Assembly (NCBI RefSeq): GCF_003340565.1
Contig: NZ_QPLK01000009.1
Location: 84,111 to 148,110, forward strand
Direction of reading: 5' to 3'
From: Rhodovulum sp. 12E13
Lineage (GTDB): Bacteria; Pseudomonadota; Alphaproteobacteria; Rhodobacterales; Rhodobacteraceae
DNA length: 64,000 bases
The position numbers and the translations under genes were made by a program. The notes under the pieces are model-generated. The model was not told the origin of the DNA, did no database searches, and saw only the letters and a program-made list of their open reading frames with translations. Positions 38,383 to 47,555 of this stretch are shown one piece after another. Each line of letters begins with the position of its first letter. Position 1 is the first letter of the stretch.

Positions 38383-39741
38383 TCATGCGTCCTCCGTCGC
38401 GGCCTCGAAGCGGGCGCCGAGGCGCTCCATCAGCGGGCGGAAATCGGGGAAGGAGGTGGCGATGGGGCCGGCGTCGTCGACGGTGACGGGAGCCCGCGCC
38501 GCCATGCCGGCGATCAGGAACGACATGGCGATGCGGTGGTCGAGGCGGGCCGCGACCGTGGCGCCGCCGGGAAGGCCGCCGGGACCCGCGCCGTGAACGG
38601 TGAAGCTGTCCTCGGTCTCGTCGACGCGGGCGCCGCAGGCGCGCAGGCCGCGCGCCATCGCGTCGATCCGGTCGCTTTCCTTGACGCGCAGTTCGTGGGT
38701 GCCGGGCATGTGGGTCGCCCCCTCGGCGTTGGCCGCGACGACCGCGAGGATCGGGTATTCGTCGATCATCGAGGCGGCGCGCTCGGGCGGCACGGTGATT
38801 CCGCGCATCGCGGGCGAGTAGCGGGCGCGCAGGTCGGCCACCGGCTCGCCGCCTTCCTCGCGCGGATTCTCGAAGGTGAGGTCGGCGCCCATGTCCTGCA
38901 GCGTGGTGTAGAGGCCGGCGCGGGTGGGGTTGAGGCCGATATTCGGCACCACGATCTCGGAGCCGGGCACGATCAGCGCCGCGCAGACGGGGAAGGCGGC
39001 CGAGGAGGGATCGCGCGGCACGGCGATGGCCTGGGGCCGCAGCTCGGGCCGGCCGATGAGGGCGATACGGTGGCCCGCGGCGGTATCCTCGACCGTCACC
39101 TCGGCGCCGAAGCCCGCCAGCATCCGCTCGGTGTGGTCGCGCGTCGCCACCCGCTCGGTCACCACCGTCGCGCCGGGGGCGTTCAGCCCGGCGAGCAGCA
39201 CGGCGCTCTTGACCTGCGCCGAGGCGACCGGCGTGGCGTAGTCGACCGGCACGGGCAGGGCGGCGCCCGTGAGCGTGAGCGGCAGCCGTCCGCCCGCGCG
39301 CCCCCGCGCCTCCGCGCCGAAGAGGGCCAGCGGCTCGGTCACGCGCCCCATCGGGCGCGCGCGCAGGGAGGCATCGCCGGTGAAAGTGGCCGCGATCGGC
39401 GTGGTCGCCATCGCCCCCATGACGAGCCGCACGCCGGTGCCTGAATTGCCGCAATCGATGACGTCTTCGGGTTCGGCGAAACCGCCGGTGCCCACGCCGT
39501 GGATCGACCAGCGGCCCTCTCCGTGCCGGACGACCTCGGCGCCGAAGGCGGCCATCGCCGTCGCCGTGTCGAGCACGTCCTGTCCCTCGAGCAGGCCGGT
39601 GATCCGCGTCTCGCCCACGGCCAGCGCGCCGAGGATCAGCGACCGGTGGCTGATCGACTTGTCGCCCGGCACATGGGCCTCGCCCGTGAGGGGCCCCGAG
39701 GCGGGGGCGGTCAGGGGCGTGGGCGTGCCGTGCGCGGCCAT
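38383..39741 (-). CDS. aroA: 3-phosphoshikimate 1-carboxyvinyltransferase (EPSP synthase)
   Basis: 452 aa. This shikimate-pathway enzyme transfers enolpyruvate from PEP to shikimate-3-phosphate. The N-terminal signature [22 protein letters not shown] binds both substrates, and the LHS loop [14 protein letters not shown] carries the residue after NSGT that is Ala or Gly in different classes. The C-terminal [18 protein letters not shown] is conserved. The pattern [11 protein letters not shown] suggests a class II (glyphosate-tolerant) type, which is inference. It is upstream of cmk in the same direction. Confidence 0.95.
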   Translation of the reverse strand: MAAHGTPTPLTAPASGPLTGEAHVPGDKSISHRSLILGALAVGETRITGLLEGQDVLDTATAMAAFGAEVVRHGEGRWSIHGVGTGGFAEPEDVIDCGNSGTGVRLVMGAMATTPIAATFTGDASLRARPMGRVTEPLALFGAEARGRAGGRLPLTLTGAALPVPVDYATPVASAQVKSAVLLAGLNAPGATVVTERVATRDHTERMLAGFGAEVTVEDTAAGHRIALIGRPELRPQAIAVPRDPSSAAFPVCAALIVPGSEIVVPNIGLNPTRAGLYTTLQDMGADLTFENPREEGGEPVADLRARYSPAMRGITVPPERAASMIDEYPILAVVAANAEGATHMPGTHELRVKESDRIDAMARGLRACGARVDETEDSFTVHGAGPGGLPGGATVAARLDHRIAMSFLIAGMAARAPVTVDDAGPIATSFPDFRPLMERLGARFEAATEDA

Positions 39742-39852
39742 GCGGCGTCTCCTTGCGGGCTCGGCCCCTCCGGAGGGGGCGGGCCTCGCCCTAGCGCAGG
39801 GCGTGGGCGGAATCCAGCCTGCCGCGGGCTCGATCCGGGCGGCGCGCGCGGC

Positions 39853-40905
39853 CTACCTCTCGCCCAGCCAGCGCTCGGGGTTGGTCTCGGCGATGGCGCG
39901 GAAGGTGTCCTCGCCCAGCGTCTGCCGCAGGCGCACCGAGATCTCGCGCTCCGAGGTCTCGACCTGCCGGGTCATGTAGAAGTCGGACCCGAAGAGGGTG
40001 CGGGCGCACACCGCCTCGTCCTCGAGAAACACCTTGAGAAACGGCAGGTAGTGCGGCCGGGCGAACAGCGTGTAGCTGATGTCGGCCCAGAGCGGCCCGC
40101 CCTCGTGCGCGCGCAGCAGGTCGAGGATCGAGGCGAGCCAGTTCCGGCGCCGCGCCTCGGCGTCGCCCGGCGCGAGCCCCTCGCGGATATAGGCGTCCCA
40201 GTCGCGCTGGCCGCCGAAATGGGCGAGGCAGATGCGCAGGGCGGGATGCGCCTCGATCACCGGCAGCATGGCGCGCGGATCGGTCAGGGCGTCGGCCCGG
40301 CGCACCGACAGCCCCCGCCCCGTGACGCCACCGCGCGAGCAGTGGCTGAGCACCGGCAGGCCGCGCTCGACCAGCAGGGGGTAGAGCGTGCCCATGAGCG
40401 CCTCGTGGTCGGGCGGAAAGCCGAGGCGCGGATAGATCTTCAGCCCGCGGAAGCCGAGCGTCTCGATCGCCCGCCGCGCCTCGGCCACGCTGTCCGCGGA
40501 GCGCGGGTCGACCGTGGCGAAGGGCAGGACCAGGCCCGCGCTTTCGGCCGCCAGCGCGGCGAGCTCGTCGTGCTGGGCGGCGAGGGCCTGCGCAGGCGCG
40601 CCCCAGCCGCCATGGGCCATGTCCATCGGCAGCACGACGAAGCGGGTGCCCTGGGGGTATTGCCGCGCGATCTCGGCGAGGATGCGCGCCTGCGCGCCGG
40701 CCGCCCCGGTCTGGCGAAAGCGGATCAGCCGCTCGACGGCTTCGGCCAGCCGTTCCTGCCCGGCGAAGGCGAGCGCGACCCGGACGCCGCGCGCGAGGCC
40801 GGGAACGCGCCTGAGCGGCCAGGCGGCGGGATGCGGAAAGAACTCCGGCACGTGCGCATCGGTAAAGGTGTGCACGTGGCAATTGGTGATGCGGATGTCG
40901 GCCAT
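39853..40905 (-). CDS. Amidohydrolase-2 family protein
   Basis: 350 aa, a TIM-barrel metal-dependent hydrolase. Metal ligands are suggested by NCHVHTF at the N-terminus (H-x-H), VLSHCSRGGV in the middle, LAHFGG, and FGSDFYM near the C-terminus, where Asp is the last ligand. Such proteins hydrolyse lactones or decarboxylate aromatic acids. The substrate is unknown and the neighbours give no clue. It lies 111 bases upstream of aroA on the same strand. Confidence 0.85.
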   Translation of the reverse strand: MADIRITNCHVHTFTDAHVPEFFPHPAAWPLRRVPGLARGVRVALAFAGQERLAEAVERLIRFRQTGAAGAQARILAEIARQYPQGTRFVVLPMDMAHGGWGAPAQALAAQHDELAALAAESAGLVLPFATVDPRSADSVAEARRAIETLGFRGLKIYPRLGFPPDHEALMGTLYPLLVERGLPVLSHCSRGGVTGRGLSVRRADALTDPRAMLPVIEAHPALRICLAHFGGQRDWDAYIREGLAPGDAEARRRNWLASILDLLRAHEGGPLWADISYTLFARPHYLPFLKVFLEDEAVCARTLFGSDFYMTRQVETSEREISVRLRQTLGEDTFRAIAETNPERWLGER

Positions 40906-41000
40906 GACGCCCCCTCCCTCGGCGAGTGGCTCAGCCTATCACGGAGCGTCTCCCCCGTGCCCCGTCCGGGCGCGCGGCGAACCGCCGCCCGCGTCGGGGG

Positions 41001-41750
41001 TCAGCCCCGAGCACGCCGCCGGAGGAACGTCAGGTAGTGCGGCACCCGCCCCTCGCGCAGCGCCTTGGCCTCGTAGCGCGTGGTCACCCAGTCGTCCCAC
41101 GGGCGGCGCCAGTCGTCCGGCCGCTCGGCTGTCCAGTCGAAGCCGTGGCGCGGCACCTGCTCGAGCGTCTGGCGCACGTAGTCGGGGATGTCGGTCGCCA
41201 CACGCAGCTCGGCGCCCGGCGCCATGACACGGGCGAGCGGCGCGAGGTATTCGGGCGTCACCGCGCGGCGCTTGTGGTGCTTCGCCTTGGGCCAGGGATC
41301 GGGGTAGAGCAGGAAGCACTTCCGCACCGAGGCGTCGGGCAGCACGTCGAACAGGTCGCGCACGTCGCCGGGATGAATGCGGATGTTGTCGGCCCCCGCC
41401 TCGCGGATCCTGCCCAGAAGCATCGCCACGCCGTTGACGAAGGGCTCGCAGCCGATCAGGCCCACCTCCGGGTGCGCCGCAGCCTGGTGCACCATGTGCT
41501 CGCCCCCGCCGAAGCCGATCTCGAGCCAGACCGGGCGCCCCCCGAACAGGGCGGCGAGGTCGATCGGCCGGCGCGCGGGGTTCTCCTCCCAGGTGACGGG
41601 GCCGGGCGACAGGCGGCCCAGATCCTGCTCCAGGTACGCGCGCTGGCTGTCGCGCAGCGCCTTGCCGTGGCGGCGGCCGTGGAAGTTGCGCCACGGCGCG
41701 CCGGCCTGCACGCTCGGCGGTGGGGATCGGTCGGGGCGCTTGTCGGGCAT
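41001..41750 (-). CDS. trmB: tRNA (guanine-N7)-methyltransferase
   Basis: 249 aa. TrmB makes m7G46 in tRNA using S-adenosylmethionine. The SAM site is VWLEIGFGGGEHMVHQA, the family tail is FLLYPDPWPKAKHHKRRAVTPEYLAPLARVM, and the acidic residue in IRIHPGDVRDLFDVLP fits. The ATG at 41750 gives a typical N-terminus (MPDKRPD) and no extension. It is divergent from rpsA with a CAAATA repeat between. Confidence 0.95.
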   Translation of the reverse strand: MPDKRPDRSPPPSVQAGAPWRNFHGRRHGKALRDSQRAYLEQDLGRLSPGPVTWEENPARRPIDLAALFGGRPVWLEIGFGGGEHMVHQAAAHPEVGLIGCEPFVNGVAMLLGRIREAGADNIRIHPGDVRDLFDVLPDASVRKCFLLYPDPWPKAKHHKRRAVTPEYLAPLARVMAPGAELRVATDIPDYVRQTLEQVPRHGFDWTAERPDDWRRPWDDWVTTRYEAKALREGRVPHYLTFLRRRARG

Positions 41751-41812
41751 GCTCTCTCTCCGGATCCGCGCCCCTAGCCGCGTGCGGCCGGCTGGGTCAA
41801 GCGCGGCGTCCC

Positions 41813-41842
41813 CGGCTTCTTTCTGGTCCAAATACGCCCGGG
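41813..41842 (+). repeat. CAAATA intergenic repeat, copy 6
   Basis: On the plus strand it reads CTTCTTTCTG, GTC, then CAAATACGCCC. It sits in the divergent gap between trmB and rpsA, about 200 bases upstream of the rpsA start. Confidence 0.6.
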
Positions 41843-42045
41843 CCGCGCTTGCCACCCCGCGCCGGCGCCTGTATAAAGCGGCGCGTCAGAGAAGCAGGCG
41901 GTCAACGCCGGGGACGACGAGCAGGGTCGGGGGCTCCCTCCGGCCCTTCGTGTTTTCCCGGTGCCCCGTGAAAAGACCAATCTCCAGACCGGCGGAGACA
42001 ACCGCCCGGCCCGCAACATCGCAAACCAGGATCCGAAACAGACAC

Positions 42046-43731
42046 ATGCCCGCGAACGCATCCATGGAGGAATTCGAGAGCCTCCTGAACGAAAGTCTCG
42101 AAATCGACACGCCGACCGAGGGGTCGGTCGTCAAGGGCCGCGTCATCGCCATCGAGGCGGGGCAGGCCATCATCGACGTCGGCTACAAGATGGAAGGCCG
42201 CGTCGAACTCAAGGAATTCGCCAATCCCGGCGAGGCCCCCGAGATCGAGGTGGGCGACGAGGTCGAAGTGTATCTCGACCGGGTCGAGAACGCCCGCGGC
42301 GAGGCCTCGATCAGCCGCGAGAAGGCCCGCCGCGAGGCCGCGTGGGACCGCCTCGAAAAGGCCTATGCCGACGAGCAGCGCGTCGAGGGCGCCATCTTCG
42401 GCCGCGTCAAGGGCGGCTTCACCGTCGATCTCGGCGGCGCCGTGGCGTTCCTGCCCGGCTCCCAGGTCGACGTGCGCCCGGTGCGCGACGCGGGCCCGCT
42501 GATGGGCCTCAAGCAGCCCTTCCAGATCCTCAAGATGGATCGTCGCCGCGGCAACATCGTCGTGTCGCGCCGCGCCATCCTCGAGGAGAGCCGCGCCGAG
42601 CAGCGCGCCGAGGTGATCGCCAACCTGCAGGAAGGCCAGGCGGTCGATGGCGTGGTCAAGAACATCACCGAATACGGCGCCTTCGTCGATCTCGGCGGCG
42701 TCGACGGCCTGCTGCACGTCACCGATATGGCGTGGCGCAGGGTGAACCACCCCTCCGAGATCCTCTCGATCGGCGAGACGGTGCGCGTCCAGGTCATCAA
42801 GATCAACAAGGAGACGCACCGCATCTCGCTCGGCATGAAGCAGCTTCAGGCCGACCCGTGGGATACCGTCGAGGCGAAGTTCCCGATCGGCTCGGTGCAT
42901 ACCGGCCGCGTGACGAACATCACCGATTACGGCGCCTTCGTGGAACTGGAGCCAGGCGTCGAGGGCCTCGTCCACGTCTCGGAGATGAGCTGGACCAAGA
43001 AGAACGTGCATCCGGGCAAGATCGTGTCCACCTCGCAGGAGGTCGACGTGATGGTGCTCGAGATCGACACGCAGAAGCGCCGCGTGTCGCTGGGGCTGAA
43101 ACAGACCATGCGCAACCCGTGGGAGGTCTTCGCCGAGACCCATCCCGAGGGCACCGAGGTCGAGGGCGAGGTCAAGAACATCACCGAGTTCGGCCTGTTC
43201 GTCGGCCTGCCCGGCGACATCGACGGCATGGTGCACCTGTCCGACCTGAGCTGGGACGAGCGCGGCGAGGACGCGATCCAGAACTACCGCAAGGGCGACG
43301 TGGTCAAGGCCGTCGTCACCGAGACCGACATCGAGAAGGAGCGCATCTCGCTCTCGATCAAGGCGCTCGGCGGCGACAAGTTCGCCGACGCGGTGGGCGG
43401 CGTGAAGCGCGGCGACATCATCACCGTCGAGGTGACCGCGATCGAGGATGGCGGCATCGAGGTGGAATACGAGGGCATGAAGTCGTTCATCCGCCGCTCC
43501 GACCTGTCGCGCGACCGCTCCGAGCAGCGGCCCGAGCGCTTCCAGGTGGGCGACAAGGTCGACGTGCGCGTGACCAACATCGACAGCAAGTCGCGCCGGC
43601 TGGGCCTGTCGATCAAGGCGCGCGAGATCGCCGAGGAGCGCGAGGCGGTCGAGCAGTTCGGCTCGTCCGACTCCGGTGCCTCGCTCGGCGACATCCTGGG
43701 CGCCGCGCTCAAGGGCGAAGACAAGAGCTGA
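42046..43731 (+). CDS. rpsA: 30S ribosomal protein S1
   Basis: 561 aa, with six S1 RNA-binding domains. Repeats such as GSVVKGRVIAIEAGQAIIDVG, GVVKNITEYGAFVDLGGVDGLLHVTDMAW, and HTGRVTNITDYGAFVELEPGVEGLVHVSEMSW are obvious. It anchors mRNA to the small subunit. No good Shine-Dalgarno precedes the ATG at 42046, in line with the usual S1 leader, whose translation depends on a structured 5' UTR and autoregulation. An ATG 18 bases downstream has a purine-rich context but lies inside the family's normal N-terminus. A strong terminator follows. Confidence 0.97.
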   Translation: MPANASMEEFESLLNESLEIDTPTEGSVVKGRVIAIEAGQAIIDVGYKMEGRVELKEFANPGEAPEIEVGDEVEVYLDRVENARGEASISREKARREAAWDRLEKAYADEQRVEGAIFGRVKGGFTVDLGGAVAFLPGSQVDVRPVRDAGPLMGLKQPFQILKMDRRRGNIVVSRRAILEESRAEQRAEVIANLQEGQAVDGVVKNITEYGAFVDLGGVDGLLHVTDMAWRRVNHPSEILSIGETVRVQVIKINKETHRISLGMKQLQADPWDTVEAKFPIGSVHTGRVTNITDYGAFVELEPGVEGLVHVSEMSWTKKNVHPGKIVSTSQEVDVMVLEIDTQKRRVSLGLKQTMRNPWEVFAETHPEGTEVEGEVKNITEFGLFVGLPGDIDGMVHLSDLSWDERGEDAIQNYRKGDVVKAVVTETDIEKERISLSIKALGGDKFADAVGGVKRGDIITVEVTAIEDGGIEVEYEGMKSFIRRSDLSRDRSEQRPERFQVGDKVDVRVTNIDSKSRRLGLSIKAREIAEEREAVEQFGSSDSGASLGDILGAALKGEDKS

Positions 43732-43756
43732 GGCCACCGCCCGGCGATTTCACAGG

Positions 43757-43787
43757 GGCCCCGCGTCAGGCGCGGGGCCTTTTCCTT
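43757..43787 (+). terminator. Rho-independent terminator after rpsA
   Basis: A perfect 9-bp stem (GGCCCCGCG at 43757-43765 with CGCGGGGCC at 43771-43779) has a 5-nt loop and is followed by TTTTCCTTT. It lies 26 bases after the rpsA stop. It separates rpsA from ihfB, so ihfB probably has its own promoter in the remaining 275 bases, where I see nothing else. Confidence 0.88.
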
Positions 43788-44062
43788 TGGTGCCGGCCCG
43801 TCGCGCGGCACCCGTCCTTCGGGCGGCCGACGGCGGCGAATCGCGTGCGCTCCCCATCCGCCTGGTGGGGGCGATTTCCACGCGGCAGCCTTCCCCTGCG
43901 GCAGATCACGGTTTTTGTCGCCTGTTTCCGGCCATTTAGTTGTGGATTTCCCCGAGGCGCGCGTGGCTTCGTCGTTCCCGCGGGCGCCGTTTCCGGCTAT
44001 GGTCTGCGCGCGGCATAGTGAACAAGAACGCCTAGGCCTCACCGGCCGGCACGGGGGAAACC

Positions 44063-44353
44063 ATGATCCGTTCCGAACTCATTCAGATCATTGCTGACGA
44101 GAATCCGCACCTTTACCAGCGCGACGTCGAGAAGATCGTCAACACGATCTTCGACGAGATTATCGAGGCCATGGCGCGGGGCGACCGTGTAGAGTTGCGC
44201 GGCTTCGGCGCCTTCTCGGTCAAGAAGCGCGACGCCCGCACCGGCCGCAACCCCCGCACGGGCGAGGCGGTCGACGTGGACGAAAAGCATGTGCCTTTCT
44301 TCAAGACCGGCAAGCTGCTACGCGACCGGCTGAACGAGACCACCGACGCCTGA
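44063..44353 (+). CDS. ihfB: Integration host factor, beta subunit
   Basis: 96 aa, HU/IHF family. The DNA-bending arm shows [24 protein letters not shown], with the Pro that intercalates into the minor groove. The subunit start [33 protein letters not shown] marks the beta rather than alpha chain. It partners with IhfA, coded elsewhere. The position after rpsA is a conserved order. Confidence 0.96.
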   Translation: MIRSELIQIIADENPHLYQRDVEKIVNTIFDEIIEAMARGDRVELRGFGAFSVKKRDARTGRNPRTGEAVDVDEKHVPFFKTGKLLRDRLNETTDA

Positions 44354-44390
44354 CCGAACCACCAAGAAGAACGACGCCCGAGGCCCGCCC

Positions 44391-44756
44391 ATGATCCGCT
44401 TCCTCAAATATGCCTTCCTCTTCGTGCTCGCCGCCGTGCTGCTCGCGGTCGCGCTGGCCAACCGCCAGCTCGTGACCCTCAAGCTGCTGACGCCCGAACT
44501 CGAGACATTCTCGGGCTGGTCCTGGTCGCTCGAGGTGCCGCTTTACTTCGTCGCCTTCGTGGGCGTGGCCATCGGCCTGCTGATCGGCTTCATCTGGGAA
44601 TGGATCCGCGAGTCGAAGCACCGGCAGGAGGTTTCCAAGCGACAGAACCAGGTGCGCAGCCTGAAGCGCGAGGTGACCAAACTGAAAGGCGAGAAGGGCG
44701 AGCAGTCGGACGACGTGCTCGCGCTCATCGAAAACAAGCCGCGCAAGGCCGGCTGA
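44391..44756 (+). CDS. LapA-family membrane protein
   Basis: 121 aa. Two membrane helices ([21 protein letters not shown] and [23 protein letters not shown]) are followed by a cytoplasmic basic coiled coil ([23 protein letters not shown]). This is the LapA/YciS type, which in enterobacteria pairs with LapB in controlling LPS synthesis. LapB is not seen here. It follows ihfB by 37 bases. Confidence 0.85.
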   Translation: MIRFLKYAFLFVLAAVLLAVALANRQLVTLKLLTPELETFSGWSWSLEVPLYFVAFVGVAIGLLIGFIWEWIRESKHRQEVSKRQNQVRSLKREVTKLKGEKGEQSDDVLALIENKPRKAG

Positions 44757-44760
44757 GCCA

Positions 44761-45429
44761 TTGACGCAGGCCGATGCAGGCGGCGTCGCCGTCAAGATCT
44801 GCGGCCTGACGCGCCCCGAGGACGCGCGCGCCGCTGCCGATGCCGGCGCGCGCTATGTCGGCCTCGTGTTCTTCGATCCTTCGCCCCGCAACGTGCCCCT
44901 CGACAGGGCGCGCGAGATCGCCCTCGAGGCGCCGTTCGGCGTGGCCAAGGTCGCACTGACGGTGAATGCCACCGATGCCTTCCTCGACGGACTGGTAGAG
45001 ACGGTGCCGCTCGACCTGCTGCAACTGCACGGCCGCGAGAGCCCCGAGCGCGTGGCCGGGATCCGCGACCGCCTCGGCCTGCCGGTGATGAAGGCGGTGG
45101 GCATCGCCGACGCCGCGGATCTGCCCGAGATCGCCGAATACGCCGACGCGGCCGACCAGCTGCTGATCGACGCCAAGCCCCCGCGTGACGCCGACCTGCC
45201 CGGCGGCAACGGCCTGTCCTTCGACTGGCGCCTGCTCGCGGGCCGGCGCTGGACGCAGCCGTGGATGCTCGCGGGCGGCCTGACGCCGGACAACGTGGGC
45301 AATGCCATTCGCCTTACCGGGGCGCGGCAGGTCGACGTCTCTTCTGGGGTCGAGCGCGCGCCGGGCGTGAAGGATGCCGGACGCATCGCCGCCTTCGTGC
45401 GCGCCGCCCGGGCGGACGCCCCGGGTTAA
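44761..45429 (+). CDS. trpF: Phosphoribosylanthranilate isomerase
   Basis: 222 aa. The Amadori rearrangement step of tryptophan synthesis. The family start [12 protein letters not shown], containing the catalytic Cys, lies near residue 11, with [10 protein letters not shown] and the phosphate-binding [14 protein letters not shown]...VDVSSGVE. No ATG or GTG precedes the Cys motif, so the start must be the TTG at 44761, four bases after the lapA stop. A weak TTG start may keep translation low or couple it to lapA. Confidence 0.93.
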   Translation: MTQADAGGVAVKICGLTRPEDARAAADAGARYVGLVFFDPSPRNVPLDRAREIALEAPFGVAKVALTVNATDAFLDGLVETVPLDLLQLHGRESPERVAGIRDRLGLPVMKAVGIADAADLPEIAEYADAADQLLIDAKPPRDADLPGGNGLSFDWRLLAGRRWTQPWMLAGGLTPDNVGNAIRLTGARQVDVSSGVERAPGVKDAGRIAAFVRAARADAPG

Positions 45430-45463
45430 CGCGGCGTTCACCATGATGTGCGAGCGTCTCGTC

Positions 45464-45697
45464 ATGGCCGCGCTTCCTCCGCACATCACCGCTGATATCT
45501 GGCTGACGCAGCTGTTCACCTCTGGCGAGGCGCGCAAGGGCGGCGTCGTCAAGCGGCAGGTGCGCGACGTCGAGCGCCTCGTCGGCCGCGACGCCTTCCT
45601 GCGCGAGGTCGAGCGGCGGGGCTTCCAGGCGGTGCAGAACGGCCGGCACTTCGTCGTGTTCTGCAACGGTCTGCCGATCCGTCGGGTCCGCGCCTGA
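45464..45697 (+). CDS. Small conserved-looking protein between trpF and trpB
   Basis: 77 aa. It starts [41 protein letters not shown], and ends [26 protein letters not shown] recall short ORFs of this kind at this place in Rhodobacterales, sometimes misnamed as a second trpF. No known domain. Start choice is uncertain (45443, 45446 or 45464). The function is unknown; the basic, compact helical look does not suggest an enzyme. Confidence 0.65.
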   Translation: MAALPPHITADIWLTQLFTSGEARKGGVVKRQVRDVERLVGRDAFLREVERRGFQAVQNGRHFVVFCNGLPIRRVRA

Positions 45698-45699
45698 GG

Positions 45700-45795
45700 C
45701 AAGGGCCTTCGAAGGCCCTTGATCCAAGCCGCGGCGCCGCGGCTTGTCACGCGGCGCGCAAGCCGCGTGGTGCAAGGCGTTTCGAAACGCCTTGC
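45700..45795. repeat. Four consecutive perfect hairpins before trpB
   Basis: 45700-45721 (22-nt palindrome, TTCGAA centre), 45725-45746 (22-nt palindrome, GGCGCC centre), 45748-45769 (8-bp stem, 6-nt loop), 45772-45795 (24-nt palindrome, TTCGAA centre). Spacers are one to three bases. They fill most of the 155-base gap between the small gene and trpB. The last one shares its core CAAGGCGTTTCGAAACGCC with a similar core at 16648. Confidence 0.85.
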
Positions 45796-45852
45796 GCTTG
45801 CCGGCACGCCCGCGCTGCAATACCTCTGGCGCGCCAGCGGAGGGAGCCCGAC

Positions 45853-47073
45853 ATGCCCGAAGACCTCATCAACAGCTTCATGACCGGTCCCGACGAGAAC
45901 GGGCGGTTCGGCGATTTCGGCGGCCGCTTCGTGAGCGAGACGCTCATGCCGCTCATCCTTGAGCTCGAGGAGCAATACGAGCGCGCCAAGACCGACGAGA
46001 GCTTCTGGGCCGAGATGGATCATCTCTGGACCCACTATGTCGGCCGCCCCTCGCCGCTCTACTTCGCCGAGCGGCTGACCGAGCGGCTCGGCGGCGCCAA
46101 GGTCTACATGAAACGCGACGAGCTGAACCACACCGGCGCGCACAAGATCAACAACGTGCTTGGTCAGATCCTGCTTGCCCGCCGCATGGGCAAGAGCCGG
46201 ATCATCGCCGAGACGGGGGCCGGCCAGCACGGCGTCGCCACCGCCACCGTCTGCGCCAAGTTCGGGCTCAAGTGCATCGTCTACATGGGCGCGCACGACG
46301 TCGAGCGGCAGTCGCCCAACGTCTTCCGCATGCGGCTCCTTGGCGCCGAGGTCGTGCCGGTCACCTCGGGCCGCGGCACGCTGAAGGACGCGATGAACGA
46401 CGCGTTGCGCGACTGGGTGACCAACGTGCGCGACACGTTCTACTGCATCGGCACCGTGGCGGGCCCGCACCCCTACCCGGCTATGGTGCGCGATTTCCAG
46501 TCGATCATCGGCAAGGAGGTCCGCCGCCAGATGCTCGAGGCGGAAGGCCGGCTGCCCGACACGCTCGTCGCCGCGATCGGCGGCGGCTCCAACGCGATGG
46601 GCCTGTTTCATCCATTCCTCGACGACCCCGACGTGGCCATCGTCGGCGTCGAGGCGGGCGGCAAGGGCGTCGACGAGAAGATGGAGCATTGCGCCTCGCT
46701 CACCGGCGGACGGCCCGGCGTGCTGCACGGCAACCGCACCTACCTCTTGCAGGACGACGACGGCCAGATCCTCGAGGGCTACTCGATCTCTGCCGGGCTT
46801 GATTATCCGGGGATCGGTCCCGAGCATTCGTGGCTGCACGATGTCGGCAGGGCGCGCTACGTCTCGGTGACGGATGCCGAGGCCCTCGAGGCGTTCCAGC
46901 TCTGCTGCGAGATGGAGGGGATCATTCCCGCACTCGAGCCGTCGCATGCCCTGGCCCACGTGACCCGCATGGCGCCGGGCCTGCCGCGGGACCATGTGAT
47001 CTGCATGAACATGTGCGGTCGCGGCGACAAGGACATCTTCACCGTCGCCAGCGCCCTCGGCCACGATATCTGA
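45853..47073 (+). CDS. trpB: Tryptophan synthase beta chain
   Basis: 406 aa. It condenses indole with serine using PLP. The cofactor Lys lies in [11 protein letters not shown] (about residue 98), the glycine loop is [12 protein letters not shown], and phosphate binding uses [10 protein letters not shown]. The C-terminal segment is PSHALAHV. It partners with TrpA, encoded elsewhere. Its ribosome-binding site (GGAGGGAG) lies directly beyond a hairpin array. Confidence 0.97.
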   Translation: MPEDLINSFMTGPDENGRFGDFGGRFVSETLMPLILELEEQYERAKTDESFWAEMDHLWTHYVGRPSPLYFAERLTERLGGAKVYMKRDELNHTGAHKINNVLGQILLARRMGKSRIIAETGAGQHGVATATVCAKFGLKCIVYMGAHDVERQSPNVFRMRLLGAEVVPVTSGRGTLKDAMNDALRDWVTNVRDTFYCIGTVAGPHPYPAMVRDFQSIIGKEVRRQMLEAEGRLPDTLVAAIGGGSNAMGLFHPFLDDPDVAIVGVEAGGKGVDEKMEHCASLTGGRPGVLHGNRTYLLQDDDGQILEGYSISAGLDYPGIGPEHSWLHDVGRARYVSVTDAEALEAFQLCCEMEGIIPALEPSHALAHVTRMAPGLPRDHVICMNMCGRGDKDIFTVASALGHDI

Positions 47074-47122
47074 GCGCATGCGGGCACGGCCGATGCGGCC
47101 CCGGCTGGCTCCGCCGCGCCGG

Positions 47123-47500
47123 CTACTCCGCCGTGATCGCGTGTCGTTCCAGCACGTCGAGCGGCACGATCTCCAGCGCGCCGCGATGCGTCGCCGCCAG
47201 GTTGACCTGCGGCGCCGCTCCCTCGTCATGTGCCTGCAGGAAGCGCGCCGCGCAGAGGCACCAGTGGTCGCCGGGCTTCAGGCCCGGGAAGCGGAACTCG
47301 GGCCGAGGCGTCGACAGGTCGTTGCCGAGATACTTCGACAGCGCCAGGAACTCCGCCGTCATCACCGCGCAGACGGTATGGCTGCCGCGATCGGCCGCGC
47401 AGGTATTGCAATGGCCATCGCGGAAGAAGCCGGTCACCGGATCGGTCGAGCACGGCGCGAGCGGGCCGCCGAAAACGTTGACCGCGGGGTCCTTTTCCAT
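47123..47500 (-). CDS. DUF2237 family protein
   Basis: 125 aa, a conserved Cys-rich protein. Motifs are NVFGGPLAPCSTDPVTGFFRDGHCNTCAADRGSHTVCAVMTAEFL, and FPGLKPGDHWCLCAARF with VNLAATHRGAL. The six or so Cys residues might bind metal. The function is not known. It converges on trpB. Confidence 0.85.
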   Translation of the reverse strand: MEKDPAVNVFGGPLAPCSTDPVTGFFRDGHCNTCAADRGSHTVCAVMTAEFLALSKYLGNDLSTPRPEFRFPGLKPGDHWCLCAARFLQAHDEGAAPQVNLAATHRGALEIVPLDVLERHAITAE

Positions 47501-47555
47501 GGGTCGCCTCCTTTCATCCCGAGACTAGCGGCGCCCGGCGGGCTGTCGAGGGGCC

